From contig JAGGNK010007448.1 in NCBI GenBank assembly GCA_017590115.1, forward strand, positions 4,008,815 through 4,072,814: a stretch of DNA of 64,000 nucleotides, written 5' to 3'. This document shows, piece by piece, positions 11,413-23,170 of this stretch. How positions within the stretch are numbered: position 1 is the stretch's first letter; every line of letters begins with the position of its first letter. A model generated the notes under the pieces. It ran no database searches, was not told the origin of the DNA, and worked only from the letters and a program-made list of their open reading frames with translations. Source of the DNA: Montifringilla adamsi (taxonomy: Eukaryota; Chordata; Aves; Passeriformes; Passeridae). A program made the position numbers and the translations under genes.

Positions 11413-14380
11413 TTCTGTTTAAGAGTTGGTCTGGAGAAAGGCTTAATTATGTGCACAAATATTGCTTTGGCAAGGAGCTCATGCTGTGAAGGCAGTTGAT
11501 GTGTATGAGCTGATCCTGCAGTTCCCCCTGTGTTTGTAAGGGCCTGCATCTGTCAGATAAATTATCTGGGAAGCTTGGAAATGGATGGAAACTCCTCTTC
11601 TTCAAAGAGGCTCTGGTCCTGCTCCTGCTCTGATGCTGGCTCCCAGCTCATCCTCTCTCCTCTCTGCCTGGCTTTGCTTCCATGCAAACTGCTTTATGGT
11701 CTATTAATTAGAAGTGCTTCATGAGAGCTGGAAATCAGCATTATTTCTGGGATGGAACCCACCTCTGCCCTTGGGAGACTCCATGGCTTCTTCTGAAGCC
11801 ATGTGCTGATTAAATTCAGCTTCATGGTGTGTTCAGGTCATGAACCAATGCAGCCTGCAGCTCCAGGGGTCTCTGTAAGGCATTTCCAGCTGGGGCTGCC
11901 ACTTCATCTTCACTCCGAGCTCCTCACACATGTATAGGAACCTCTCCTAGGCTCTTCCAATGCAGCAGAGTCTGTGTTATCCTTTCTTGGACACCAGTGT
12001 CTCCTGCATGTCCATGCACCTGGGATCTCTTGGGCTGGATTCTTTCTCTGTTGAGTGCCAGGATCCCCTGCCATCTCTGCCTGCCTTGCTGGATTGCTGT
12101 CGAGTCACTGGAGCTATGACAGATCTCTCCTCAGTGCTGGATCTGAACTGGATCCATCCTGGATTTAAGATGCTTTCCAGAAGCCTCAGCAGAGCCATTC
12201 CAGAGTCCAATAATTTTATTTTTAAAAAGCTTTCAATTTCTTTTGACAGGGCTGGAGTGTTTAAAGATGGCAAAGTGAAGGAGATAAATAGATTATTGAT
12301 CGGACAGGCTTGTAATTCCTTAGTGAATTGGATTTAGCTCCTTCACTGAGATCAGGTCTCTGCCATAAATCTCCCAATGAATCAATAGGGTGGAGAGTGC
12401 CTGGTGAGCAGGATTTTGTTTGTTACCATGACCACAAGAAGGGACTGGAAGAAGGTGTCCCATGGGAGTGGAGGGCAGGAACCTGGATCCACACATTTCT
12501 GCTGAGGCAGCCTTGGCACAGCCTTACCCTGGTGCTGCAACACAACAACTGCTCCCAGGGCTGCACAAATGGCCTGTCTGTGCCATGGGGAGGCAATTCC
12601 AGGTGCAGTCAGTGCTGCCACAAGTTATCCTGACATTAAAGAACAGTTCAGCTGCAGGGGCTGGAGGTGGGAGTGTGCCCTGACTTCCTGGGAGCAGGAA
12701 ATCCAGGCACAACAGGATGGAAAATTCCCATCAGGTGCCCATGCTGTCCATTCCTTGTCCCCTCCAGGCCCCTGTGTGCTCAAGTCCTGTCTCACCGCCC
12801 ACTGGAGGCAGCTCCAGAGCCTTCCTGGTTGGGCTGGGCAAGGATTCAAACCATGATTAGAAAATCAGTGGGAGCTGTCAGCAGTTAAAAATGCTAAAAC
12901 CCCAAACTTCTGTTAACTCCTCAAAGTAGCAATAGTGCCAGGGAATAAAAACTGGCTGCTGGAGGAGTAAAACCTCCCTGCAGTCCCTCCCAAGGTTCTC
13001 TGTGTGCTCTGTGCCTGTACCTGGCACCAGCACAGCATCTGTGGTTCCTGAGAGCTTTGGGACATGAAGGACTTTGCTGTTTGGAATGGCAGGAGTACAC
13101 TTGGAGCCTGGGGTCCAGAAGAGCCTCCGTGGCCTCATGTCATGAGCTAACTGGAGATCTTTGTCTGAAGGTTTGTGGGTATCCAGACTGAGGGTGCATA
13201 AATGTCCAGTACGCTGGGCTGGTGTGGAGGTCAGCCTGTCAGTGCTCCTGCTCTGTGTTCCTCCTCCTCTTCACCAGCAAATTCAGAACAGAGACAACCA
13301 TGACTTCCCTAAAATCATTTATAATCGTGTTTATCAGCATTCTCATAAATGAACTTAAGCATGACCCTACAAGAATATATAAATTCAGCTCTTCTGGACT
13401 TTTTTTTTTTTCCCCCAGTCAGGTATACACTGTTCCAATTCCCATCAACCCTGCTTTGCTGAAGTCTTTGGGTTGTATGTGGCATTTCCCAGCAGTTCAG
13501 CCACTCTGCAGAACCTCTGGAGCCTCAGGCCCCAACAAAGTGGGCTGGAGGTCTTCCAAAGCTGGACTTAGTTGGGAGACTTCCAGTGCTTCCTGGTTCC
13601 AACTGAGCTGGCAAGGAACAAAACAGCTTTTTTCACTCTATTTCATTCTCCTTCTGGTGCTGGCTACACCCCAAAAGGCAGAGACAATGAAAGGGAAAGG
13701 AGGAGGGAATCAACTGCATCTTTTCAGTGCTGAGCAAAGGATCTGCGGGCCCTCAAGGTGGGATCCAGCATGGGGCATGTGGAAGGGGATGATACCTACA
13801 CACCTTGGTCAGTTGTGGAAATTGGGAGGAATCTTATTTATAGCCAGTGAGAAAAACTCGTTGGTTTCCCATCCTCCATGGAAAACCAACATAGAAACTG
13901 GTTGTGGCTTTTTTTAGTTCAAAGAAAAAAATCCCCAGATATGTCATTGAGAGCTTTTGAGGGGAGGGGACAGAGGGAGTTCTGCTGAAAAAGTGCCTTG
14001 AAGTTTGAGTTGAACATTTTATAGCCTGATTTTATTTTAGAACAACTGCAATCCAGGAAGAGATTTTGAGCCGAACAGATCTGTTTGCAAACTTTTTATC
14101 TCGCCAGAAAATCCACAACCCATGAATCACACTTTCCATCATGAAAAACTTTCCAAAAACATGAGCTGCTCAACCAAAACTCAACTTGTTTGACCATTCC
14201 CAGAAGCGAGTGATGCAGAAGAAGCTGAGCTACCTAGAGCTGCAAACCCACAGCCAGTCCAATTTTGTCATTGTGTACAAACCACGGAGCTGCAGTGGGG
14301 TGTAATCCAAGCAGGAATTGCTCCCAGCCCTTCCAGCTCACCCAGCAGAAAGCTGTGTTTGCATCCACCACGCTCAGCCC
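11413..14380. other. Gene-free single-copy DNA
   Basis: No exon, RNA gene or interspersed repeat is recognisable. A T-run followed by a pyrimidine tract and CAG near 13400-13421 looks like a splice acceptor, but the frame that follows encodes nothing I know and has no partner donor that convinces, so it is not called. A frame of 231 codons at 13222-13917 crosses this tract and reads as low-information sequence. Confidence 0.55.
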
Positions 14381-14780
14381 TGTCGCCGTGATATTTTTTG
14401 AAAAATCCTTTGCTAGGATTTTTCTCCTATTCTAGCTGAGAAGCCTCAGAAAAGAAATGCAAACAATTAACTGTCTGATGGCTGTGGAATGTGGTCTGGA
14501 CATTGTGTACCAACAGGTGCATCTGGGATTGGTCCATGTGAGTTGTTTCTACTTAATAACCAATGACTCTGAGCATCACGAGCTTTTGCTATTCATTCCA
14601 TTCCTCTCCTGTCCTTTCTAGCCTTCTGATGAATCTTTTCTTTCTATGCCTTTTAGTATAGTTTTAATATAGCATTTTAATATAATATATATCATAACAT
14701 AATAAATCAGCCTTCTGAAACATGGAGTCAAGATTCTCCTCTCTTCCCTTGTCCTGGCACCCTCGAACACAACCATGGCA
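14381..14780 (+). mobile_element. Solo LTR of a passerine-type endogenous retrovirus
   Basis: The segment starts with TGTCGCCGTGATATT and ends around CGAACACAACCA (14763-14774) or slightly later. Inside, in order, are a TTTGCTAGGATTTTTCTCCT block near 14410, an AT-rich TATA-like stretch with repeated ATATAA words (14655-14700), an AATAAA polyadenylation signal at 14701-14706, and the core CAGCCTTCTGAAACATGG just after it. This order (U3, signal, R/U5) fits a retroviral LTR in forward orientation, and the whole resembles LTRs I know from songbird genomes. No internal retroviral genes flank it, so it is a solo LTR left by recombination. I found no clear target-site duplication, so the exact ends are uncertain. 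Confidence 0.82.
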
Positions 14781-17059
14781 GGGCAGAGGCAGCAGCAGTC
14801 AGGCAGCAAACTCTTCCTGATGGATCAGGTGAGGCAGACTCGGGAGCTGGGTGGTTGGTTCCCTGTGGTTAGTCAGGGCTTACACAGTTATCCCTGGCTC
14901 CAGAAGTCCTCTCCTAGACCGGATTCCCATCTCAGCAGCCACAAGGTGCACTGGGGACGGTGCTGGCTGATGGGGCTGGGGCCTGGGAGAGGCCAGCAGG
15001 GAAGGTCTGGAAGGGGCCAGCTGGGATCTCCCAGGCAAGGGAGGTGCAGAGGGAGGTGCAGATGGATTACAGTGTGGGTTGTGTGCTCCAGCACAAAACT
15101 GAGGTTTATTAACAGGAAGGGGAACTGTTCCACCCTTCCAGGGCTAAAGTGGAGACTGGAGGGGACAGAAGACTCCAAGGCAGGCTGTGTGATCACCACA
15201 GGCTCTGTACGAGCCCCACACCCAGTGCCAGTGTGAAGCATTGGCACCTGGCTCTCACGTGTCCCTGCAGTGCGTGTCACCCGTGGGCAATCAGAGGTTG
15301 GAATTTAGAGCGTGCAGGATGGTGCTGGTGGGGGAAGAACTGTTCCCCACCTTGCAGGGGGGAGGCACAAAGCAACACAATTCCCTCTGAGCTCTCCTGA
15401 GTGCTTGGTAAGCAGAACGGTGAACAGTGAGACAGGGAGAGCTGCCAGCCTGGCCTCCTTTGCCAGCTGGGATAAACCATTCCCAGTGCTCCTCCTGAAC
15501 CCCTGCACCAGCCTGCCCCTGTTCCTCAGCATGGGAGCCAAAGCAAACATTTCCCTTGCTGGTGAGACAGACTTCCCATGGCTGGAGCTCTCCAGAGCTG
15601 CCGTCCCTCCCCATGTTTAGCACCTTCATTTGTCCAGCACCACATGAACACTTCCCAGGCTGCCTCTCCCTGGAGCTCCAGAGCTCTGAAAAGGTCACCT
15701 GTTGAACAAGGAGAGGTGCTGGAAATGAACTCGTGTGTTTTCCCTCTTTTCCAACATCCAGTGTGACGTGGGAAGATGAACCAGCTGCCAGGGCCTCTCT
15801 TGGAATGTGAGGTGCTCTGCAGGGCTTTGCCCAGGTTGTGCTTCCACAGAACCTTGGCTGTTGCTCTTCCCAGGCTGTGCCTCTCCATGCTCTGGATGCC
15901 TTATTTCTCCTTGGAAACAAGAACCTCTGGGTGCATCTGAAACCCAAAGAACGATGCAGATGCCCAGCTCTTGGATCACCTGGGAGATCTGACCCATCCA
16001 GCCACACAGCTGTGCACATGGAAGGAAAAGTTTTGTTCCTCCTGGGGACGCTGAGGATGGTGAGCTGTGAGAGACTCCCTGTGACAGGGAGAAGCAGCTC
16101 CCTGCCTGCACCAAGGGCAGCAAAGCCAGCCTGAGCTGTTATCTTCGTGTGCTGTCAGAGCTCCAGGGACTATGACCTTGCTTTGAAAGGTATTTAATGT
16201 CTACAAGGAAGATACAGTCAAAACAATTCTCTTCCTCCAAAGTGAAACACAGCAGAAAAAGAAGTGAGGAGAAGGAGTGAGAAGACACTGGAGAAGTTCT
16301 TCAGTGAGGCTGAGGAGCAGCTCTTTGCTGTTTTGAGCTGATGTCTGCTCGAGGCAGCTCTGGGGGCTGAGCTGGGCCTGGCTGCTCAGCTCTGGCTGCT
16401 GAATCTGAGCCCTTCTGGGGATGTCTCAACTGGAAATGGATCAGGAGCCAGAGTTCAGAATGCTGGTAGTTCTGGCATTCCCCCTCCCTCCTCACCAGGA
16501 CATCCCATTTACTGTTTGCACAGTCCCTGTGTGAGACTGGGACAAAGCCTGTGCTCTACAGCAGCTGTAGTGACAAGCCTTGCAATGGCCACGTGGCTCA
16601 GGAAAGGAATAGGACAAGGGAAAACCAGGAGTGAAGACAGGCCTGAGCACAGGAAGCAGCTGTCCAAAGATATCTGAAGCTGCTTTATGATGTCTTCCCT
16701 AAGATTCATCCATTCTTCCCTCAGCAAAGGAGTTTGGACTTGCTTCCTCTTCTGCATCCAGTACTGAGAGGAAATATTTTAATTTTTACCAAAGATGAAA
16801 CTGCAAAATGTCTATGTCCACTAGACAAAATCAAGAAATTCAGCTCTTCTGTTAAAGTATTTAATTTTAAAACTTTAAATATTTAATTTTTGTTAAAGGT
16901 GGAACAACAGCATTTTGAACACTCAGATGTTCCTTTGAAAAACTAATTAAAATATTCCACTTTTAAATTTAAAACAGACAGAATAGGAGCAATGCTTTCC
17001 AGGAGAAGGGCAATATTTGAGATCATCTACTTTGCAGTGGACCATGAGAGCAGAAGTGG
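14781..17059. other. Gene-free single-copy DNA
   Basis: Mixed-composition sequence follows the LTR, then an AT-rich patch dominated by TTTAA words at about 16840-16980. A long minus-strand frame (15291-16019) has no recognisable domain and is overlapped by equally long frames on the other strand, which is typical of chance openness in GC-richer DNA. No gene is called. Confidence 0.55.
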
Positions 17060-17150
17060 AGAACACAGCAGGAAAACTGAGGCACAGCAGAATCCACACA
17101 GCTTGTCAAAGACACAGAAGAGTCACTTGAGAGCCACAGTTCAAATTCAT
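17060..17150 (-). mobile_element. MIR-like SINE remnant
   Basis: Read on the plus strand, the order AAAACTGAGGCACAG, CACACAGCTTGTCAAAG, AGTCACTTGAGAGCC matches the reversed central part of the ancient tRNA-derived MIR family: the gaaactgaggcacagag landmark, then cacacagc, then a loose gtggcagagcc-like word. The copy is diverged and short, without either end. MIR elements predate the split of birds and mammals, so this is an old fossil. The call rests on three ordered landmarks and could be coincidence. Confidence 0.5.
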
Positions 17151-19359
17151 GAGGACATAACTTCTGGAGCTGCTCTCTGCTGACTGGAGCATGCCAAGGA
17201 GAAGCTGCTGCATCTGAAGCCCTGTGCACACCTTCAGCAGGGTGTAATTTGTGTTCCAGGGTGTGGGAATAACCTCTGGATTTTAGCAGCTCTGCAGTGA
17301 CCCCAGTCCCACAGGTCTGTCTGTGCTGTCTAACCCTGTTGCCCCAGCAGCCTGTGCCAATGAGGGGATGAGACCCCCCAGGCACTGACTTGGGTTGGGG
17401 GGGAGCTGTTTGCCTGGGCGTGGGAATGGGACTCACCCTTTTCAGTCCCTGCTGGCTCATTTCACCTGAATTTTTCTAAGTGCTGTGTCCAGTCTGCCAT
17501 TTCCCAGGTTGGATGCCCAGTTTTGCCCCATCTGTGCAGTTCCTATGATCATTCTGCTGTTTGTGGAGATTAGAAGTGCTGGACACACCAAGATTTTGTA
17601 GATGGGAAGGAGGCTGATAGATCCATGAGTCCTTGACAGGTTTTCCTGAAGATAATTTGGATTAAGAAGGGAGGGAAGAACTGGGGCTGCCTGGAGACCC
17701 AGAGATGTGCACACAAGCTCCTTGAACAATCTCAGGCTGAGGTAGATGCACTGTTAGGACATCAAACTCCTCAGACCCACTTTCCACCTGTAACCGAGCC
17801 CCTGAAAGTGGCTGAAGGGTGGAGTTCCCATCCCTCTCTCCAAACTTAGTGTGCAGCTTGGTGACCCATCTGGCTGCTATCCAGAATGGAGGTTTTGGGA
17901 TTCCCATTCTGAGCCCTGAAGCCTTTTTCATCTGCCTTTAAATAGAACAGGGCTTTGAGGGAAACTGGAACTGGAACAAAGCTCCTTCCCCACTGTGGGG
18001 CCAGCAGGGTCGATGAAGAAGCAGCTGAGGGTGAAATCAATTAATTCATTCATTACTGAGCTACTGCAGTCACAAAGATATTTCAATTGTGCTTGCTGAG
18101 AGGTCCTCATGAGAGATACATCTCATTTTCAGAGAGGTTCCCAAGGGGAGGGCATCGTCAGACAATTTCATTCCTGCTGACTTGAGGGTAACAGACGTTC
18201 TAAGGAAAACGTACCCTCTTGTCACCTCAAATTTCACTCCAGAACAAGCAAGAGTTTGAGTAAAATCAGATCCCACTTTAATCTAGGGAGATTTGTAGTA
18301 GAAAACCACAAAAACTTGGGGAGATAGGACATAGTGAATGCTATTTTCAAGGTTTAGAGAACAAGAAAGTGAGGCAGAGAAGTTTGCTGTCAGGCTTCTG
18401 TTGCTGGGCAGGAATTCTGAGATGGCTCAACACTCACAGGGAAACCTTCCAAGCCTCTTGATCATGATTCCACCAGAAACCAAATGCTCTGGGCTGTGGC
18501 CTTCTGCCCCAAATTCCTCCTGCTGGCTTGGTAGGCACATCCTGCAGCTGTATTTGAGTCCATGCCCATCGTAGCCCTCCCTGTGCTTCACACAGCCCTG
18601 TACTGTCTGATCTTGTAAGGGAAATTTAATGAATTTAAATATAAATTTAGGTCATTTAAAAACGACTGTGAGGTCTGATCACTTGACAGCTCTTATAACA
18701 AGGTATGGCACTTTTTCCATGCACTTTTGTGCCCCAAACCAGAGAACAGGATGTCAGTTGCTTAATCACAGTCATGATTTCAAACCCTTTGCTCCTTACA
18801 GAGAGATTTTTCAAGAGTCCTACAATCAGTATCTCAAAATCTTCTGAAGATACAGCTATTTATTGCAGGGTTTGGCTGGGTAATGTTTCAGAGAAAAAAA
18901 TGTCATCCTGTCTGGATATTCCATGTTAGCAAGAGAGTAAATGCACCTACTGGCAGATGAATAGACAAAAAAAAGAGCCTACAATTCTGGAGAAAAAACA
19001 GAGCTTTTCAATCATTTCTATGTACCTGACAGCAAAGTTCACCTGCAAAGCAAGGGCACAGTCTAAACACCTACAGCATAATCCAAAAAACACTGAAGGG
19101 AGCAGGGCTATGGGGTAAAAAAGCATAAAGTGCTGATGGATTTAGTCCAGTCCTTTAATATAGTGAGGATACAGATGGCACAAGCAGTCCCTTCCCAGGC
19201 TGGGCTGAAACCATAAGAGGAGCAATGGATCATAGGAGGGAAAGACTGAAATACATGGAAGGGTCAGTGACAGCAGTGGAGCAAAGTAATAACTGCTTGT
19301 CCTTGCTTGTCTTTCCAAACAGGGATAATTCATAAAGCAGAATCAGCTTTCTCAGCTTG
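17151..19359. other. Gene-free single-copy DNA
   Basis: No gene, RNA or interspersed repeat is recognised. The stretch around 18620-18670 is AT-rich with repeated AATTTAA words. Nothing else stands out before the microsatellite. Confidence 0.55.
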
Positions 19360-19491
19360 GGGGATGGATGGGTGGATGGATGGATGGATGGATGGATGGA
19401 TGGATGGATGGATGGATGGATGGATGGATGGATGGATGGATGGATGGATGGATGGATAGATGAGGGATGGGTGGGTGGATGGATGGATGGG
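19360..19491. repeat. (GGAT)n tetranucleotide microsatellite
   Basis: About 130 bases are built from the four-base unit GGAT. The core from about 19370 to 19455 is uninterrupted; the edges carry imperfect units (GGGT, GATA, GAGG). It is a simple tandem repeat and likely length-variable between individuals. It has no coding meaning. Confidence 0.98.
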
Positions 19492-21460
19492 TTTTCATAT
19501 ATCTGATGTCAGCATAATGTGAAATTTCATCAGGAGTTTGGTTAAGTGTTGTGGGGTGTGATGTGAGCCATACCTGGAAAAATACTTCTGAAGGGATAAA
19601 GACTTAGCAGAGTCTGGAAGTTTCATGTTTCCATGTCCCCCATTCAATGTTTTTTTTATTTTCCCTTTTTTTCCAAAGCTCCAATATAGATATAGAGATA
19701 TTTTCTTGCTTCCATCTCCATTTTCAGGCCTCAGCCAAGAACCAAAAGTGTTCTAAATACTTCTGAGAGCTGTCTGCATAGCCAGTTGTCCAATTTCACA
19801 GGCTTTAATGGCTTTGAGTGGAACTCACACATCCCTCTCTGTCTGCCCTGCTCCAACCCAGACTCAGGTAATAATAGTGACAGAAAGCCAAGCTAAGTGG
19901 CCAAAACAAACCCTTTCATATACAGGAGGCTGAAAAGGATCATTATTTTTACGATTTAAATTACTTTTCTTTTTAAACATTTTCAAGATATTTTGTCCTC
20001 AGTATAACTACTTTTTAGTGATAGAAGAAAAGACATCAGAAGTGTGACACAGACAGCTCTGGGGCTGATTTGAATAGCTCTTCACTGACGTATGTCTTCA
20101 CATGAAAATCCCAGATGGTCACATGCTCAGTTCACCAAATTTGCAATATTCAGCAAGATATGGGGGGAAAAAAGCCTTCTCCCTAAAACTTCATCATTTG
20201 TAGCTCTCTCTGTACTGATTTTTTCAGCTGTTCAGACACTTTGTCCCCACAGCCAAATGCAAAGCCCCTCTGTGAGGGTTGGTTTGTTACCTCACTTCAT
20301 TGTCTGACTCCTAATTTTCAGAAAATACACAGAAAAAATCCTGAAAGAGCCAATTAACAAGAGAACCTGAGAAACGAGGGGAATGATTCTCCTGTTCCAA
20401 GCCCATCCTACATTCCCTGTGTCCTGCAGTGGGGAGTGTCCACAAGGGAAGACAAGTGGGAGCTGCCTCTGAAAGCCTCAATCTCTGTGTTTATTTAAGC
20501 AAAGCTTCAGCTGGCTCATGGGGATCAGTGTACAATGAATGATTCCACATGGCAGCACAGACATATCCCCCTGATTCCTGGATTTCTTTCTTTTCTGCAA
20601 GGAGAATGAAATCCCCAAACTCTGCCTGACTGCTGCTGCTTTCAGAGGGTGGGTTGTTCTTCTGTTGAGTTCAACTCTCATGTTCTCAAACTCCAGAGAA
20701 AAAGTATAATTAAATTACCCTGAAAAGGCCTTCTGAATCCAACGTGTGGATACATTTTCTGAAGAGAGAGTGTTATAAAAGAACTTATTTTCTGTGTTCC
20801 TGCTGCAAGATTTAAACCCTCTCTCCTGGTGGGATTGTGCTGTGTCCCAAAATTCAGACTAATGTTCATGACATATTCACTAGCTCTGTGCTGCATTACC
20901 ATTGCCTTGCTAGACTGTTCAGGAGTGTAAATAGAGGAATATGAAATCTTCCTCCTCATTTTCTTTATTCCCGCTTCCAGCTGGTCTGATTCTTTTCCTG
21001 CTTCGCTCTCTGCTCATTTCTGGTTTGTATTTGGTTGCAAAGATGGGAGAGCAGTGGGTGGGTGCCTGTCACACAGAGTCAGGGAGCACCAGGGGTAGGG
21101 ACAGGTCCCTTTGGAGCCCCAGGGCACAGGGGTTGTTCCCCCTGGCAGGTTGTCCCTGGGGCTGCAGCACAGCAGCCTCCAAAATCCACATCCTGGGAGC
21201 CAGGTGTGTGGCCAGGATGTCTGGAGAGGCAGCTCTGTGCCCTCATCGCTGTCAAACCTGTATTTTATGGGAATAAATTCTCCAGGCTAAACCCTACAGT
21301 TAATGGCTAAACTGGGGAGGGAGAAAGCTGCCAGCACCAAGACAGAGATGTAAGGAAACCAGTGGGCCACAGGAACAAATTCAGGTAAGCTTACAACAGG
21401 GAAATAACCAGAAATGCAACATTTCCCTAAGCTTTTAAGAGAATTTATCCTACATTTAGA
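19492..21460. other. Gene-free single-copy DNA
   Basis: No supported gene. The sequence between about 19620 and 20340 is AT-rich with short homopolymers. A GC-richer patch at about 21030-21240 is open in several frames on the plus strand, but the frames have no domain, no splice context and no codon pattern that sets one above the others. Confidence 0.55.
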
Positions 21461-21546
21461 ACAATAGAAGAGTTTGGGTTGGAAGGAACAATGAAAGATC
21501 ATCCAATTCTACTCCTGTGTTTAGGACTGCCCTTGGCCAAGGCAGG
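21461..21546 (-). mobile_element. Short CR1 LINE 3' fragment
   Basis: The plus strand reads ACAATAGAAGAGTTTGGG, then TTGGAAGGAACA, then GATCATCCAATTCTACTCC, which is the reversed terminal part of a CR1 3' UTR. Only about 85 bases are recognisable; beyond the ggcagg word near 21540 the match fades. It is a very short or strongly decayed insertion on the minus strand. Confidence 0.85.
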
Positions 21547-23022
21547 ACGGTGGCACTGCAATGGCTTCTTAGGGGCTGTGCTTGCAACTTTTCCTATTGA
21601 AATACTCTACTTTTAAGTGCTTTTAATTATCTGGACTCTGGTGTGTCATGCTGAACAGCTGCTGCAAGTTGGATTCTGCATGAACAGTTTGAGATAAAGT
21701 GAAGCATGGTTCTGTTCTCCCCCACCTCCACCTTGGAGAGCATGCTCATCTCCTACCCATTAAAAGCAAAAAATCTCGGGTAAAAATAGTGTGAGATGAT
21801 GTCATTGAAAATTATCATAATGCATCTGGAAAGAAAAACCATTGGGGATACCTGGGTGATCTGAAATCTGACTTTTTATTATTTTTATTTTAAATCCCTG
21901 ATTTATTAATTTTAACCTGCTTCTAGGGGGAAAGAGGACGTGATTTGTATTTGTAGAGGACTGGCTTTAACCTGAATAGTGCGGGAGAGTGGGAGAGGAG
22001 GGTGTGGCTTTGTGTGATCATTTCTTGTCCCCTTCCCTCTGCAAGTTTCTCACAGGTGAGAGCACTGACAGGGGTTCAGCATGCCCTCCTTAAGATGGAA
22101 AGTAGAAGCAAAAAGATCACCAGAAGCTTCAGGCTCTGTGCCATCCCCTTAATCCTCTCCAGACTAAATGGAAGGACCGGCAGAAATGAGGACAGGATGT
22201 CCAGGCAATTTATATCCATCCTTTCCCTGATAACATCCCTGCTTCCTCAGGAAGGCCCCATTTCTGTGCTAAGAAATAGCCTAAGCTGGTGGCTGTGCAG
22301 CATCTTTTCCTCCTGACGAGCTGGGGCCATTCCAAATGAGGATAATAAACGATATAAGGAACAATATAAGCGCTGCTATAAATAAGAATGCTGCAATTCC
22401 ACTGATGACTTATGGTGGCATTATAAATGATCGGAGCAAAGTCAGGAGGTCTCCTCACACCACCAGAGCCTCATGGTAGAATTATAGATCTAATTTAAGT
22501 GCATTTTGGGGGTAAATTATTTATTAAAGAGTAAAGCTTATGGAGACAAATGTTCAACTGGTCAGACTCCTGGACTAGGTGAGCATTCCTAGTCCTAATA
22601 ATTACAGGTAGAATTTGCTCCTGGGCAAAAGGACTAGATTAAGATTTTAGCAACATTTTAGGTGTCCAAAAGCCCTGCAGAACACTTCTTGGCACAGGGC
22701 TGCAATCTCTAAACTTACAATGAAATGGGCTCCTTGTACAGGTGATCAGTCCAGAGCACCTACTGCTCATAAATCCATTTTAATGATTAAACTGGAGCTA
22801 GGAGATGTGAGCAAGAAGAAACTTCTCTCAGGCTCATGAAAAATCACAGGTTGCTGTCTTACAACTTCTGTTCTAAGTTTTCCTGCATTTCAGCCCTGAA
22901 AAGGAGTCCCATTGCTGGTGTTTTCTTTCATATTTCATTCTAATTTCAGTCAGGATTTGTCACTGTTGATAAACCAGGAAAGTACTCACAGCAATTTCAC
23001 CGTGGTGAAATTTCTTCACATA
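21547..23022. other. Gene-free DNA with a candidate conserved block
   Basis: No gene is recognised. The segment at about 22315-22450 differs from its surroundings: it is rich in TATAA/ATAAA words, has almost no homopolymers, and contains a perfect match to the MEF2 site consensus (CTATAAATAA, 22376-22385). This is the texture of vertebrate conserved non-coding elements, but conservation cannot be seen from one sequence. Confidence 0.5.
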
Positions 23023-23170
23023 AGGGGCTGTGAAATACTGGAAGGGGCTGTCCAGGGAGGATCCCATCCCTGGGGGAGGCACTCAGTGCCCTGGGCTGGG
23101 TGACAAGGTGGGGATCAGTCACAGGCTGGACTCGATGATCTTGGAGGTCTTTCCCAACCTTAATGATTCC
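23023..23170 (+). mobile_element. CR1 LINE 3' end fragment
   Basis: The 3' end is read in forward direction: CCATCCCTGGGGGAGG, then GGCACTCAGTGCCCTGGG, then ACAAGGTGGGGATCAGTCA, then GGACTCGATGATCTTGGAGG and CCCAACCTTAATGATTCC. These words in this order mark the 3' UTR of a CR1 subfamily different from the one at 4731-5012 (target-directed wording gatgatcttggaggtctt rather than tctttaaggtccc). It lacks its 5' portion. An A16 run follows at 23234-23249 but is separated by about 60 bases and need not belong to it. Confidence 0.9.

Noticed and set aside
11176..11549. Repeated peptide encoded around the lysine runs
   Set aside because: It simply translates the tandem DNA duplication and its A-runs.
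13399..13436. T-run plus pyrimidine tract and CAG as splice acceptor
   Set aside because: No coding exon recognisable downstream and no matching donor.
13222..13917. Longest open frame in the window (231 codons, plus strand)
   Set aside because: No domain, no homology I recognise, crosses a T/C tract, and composition is like the flanks; long frames arise by chance in such DNA.
15291..16019. 242-codon minus-strand frame
   Set aside because: GC-richer region open in many frames at once; no domain or splice structure.
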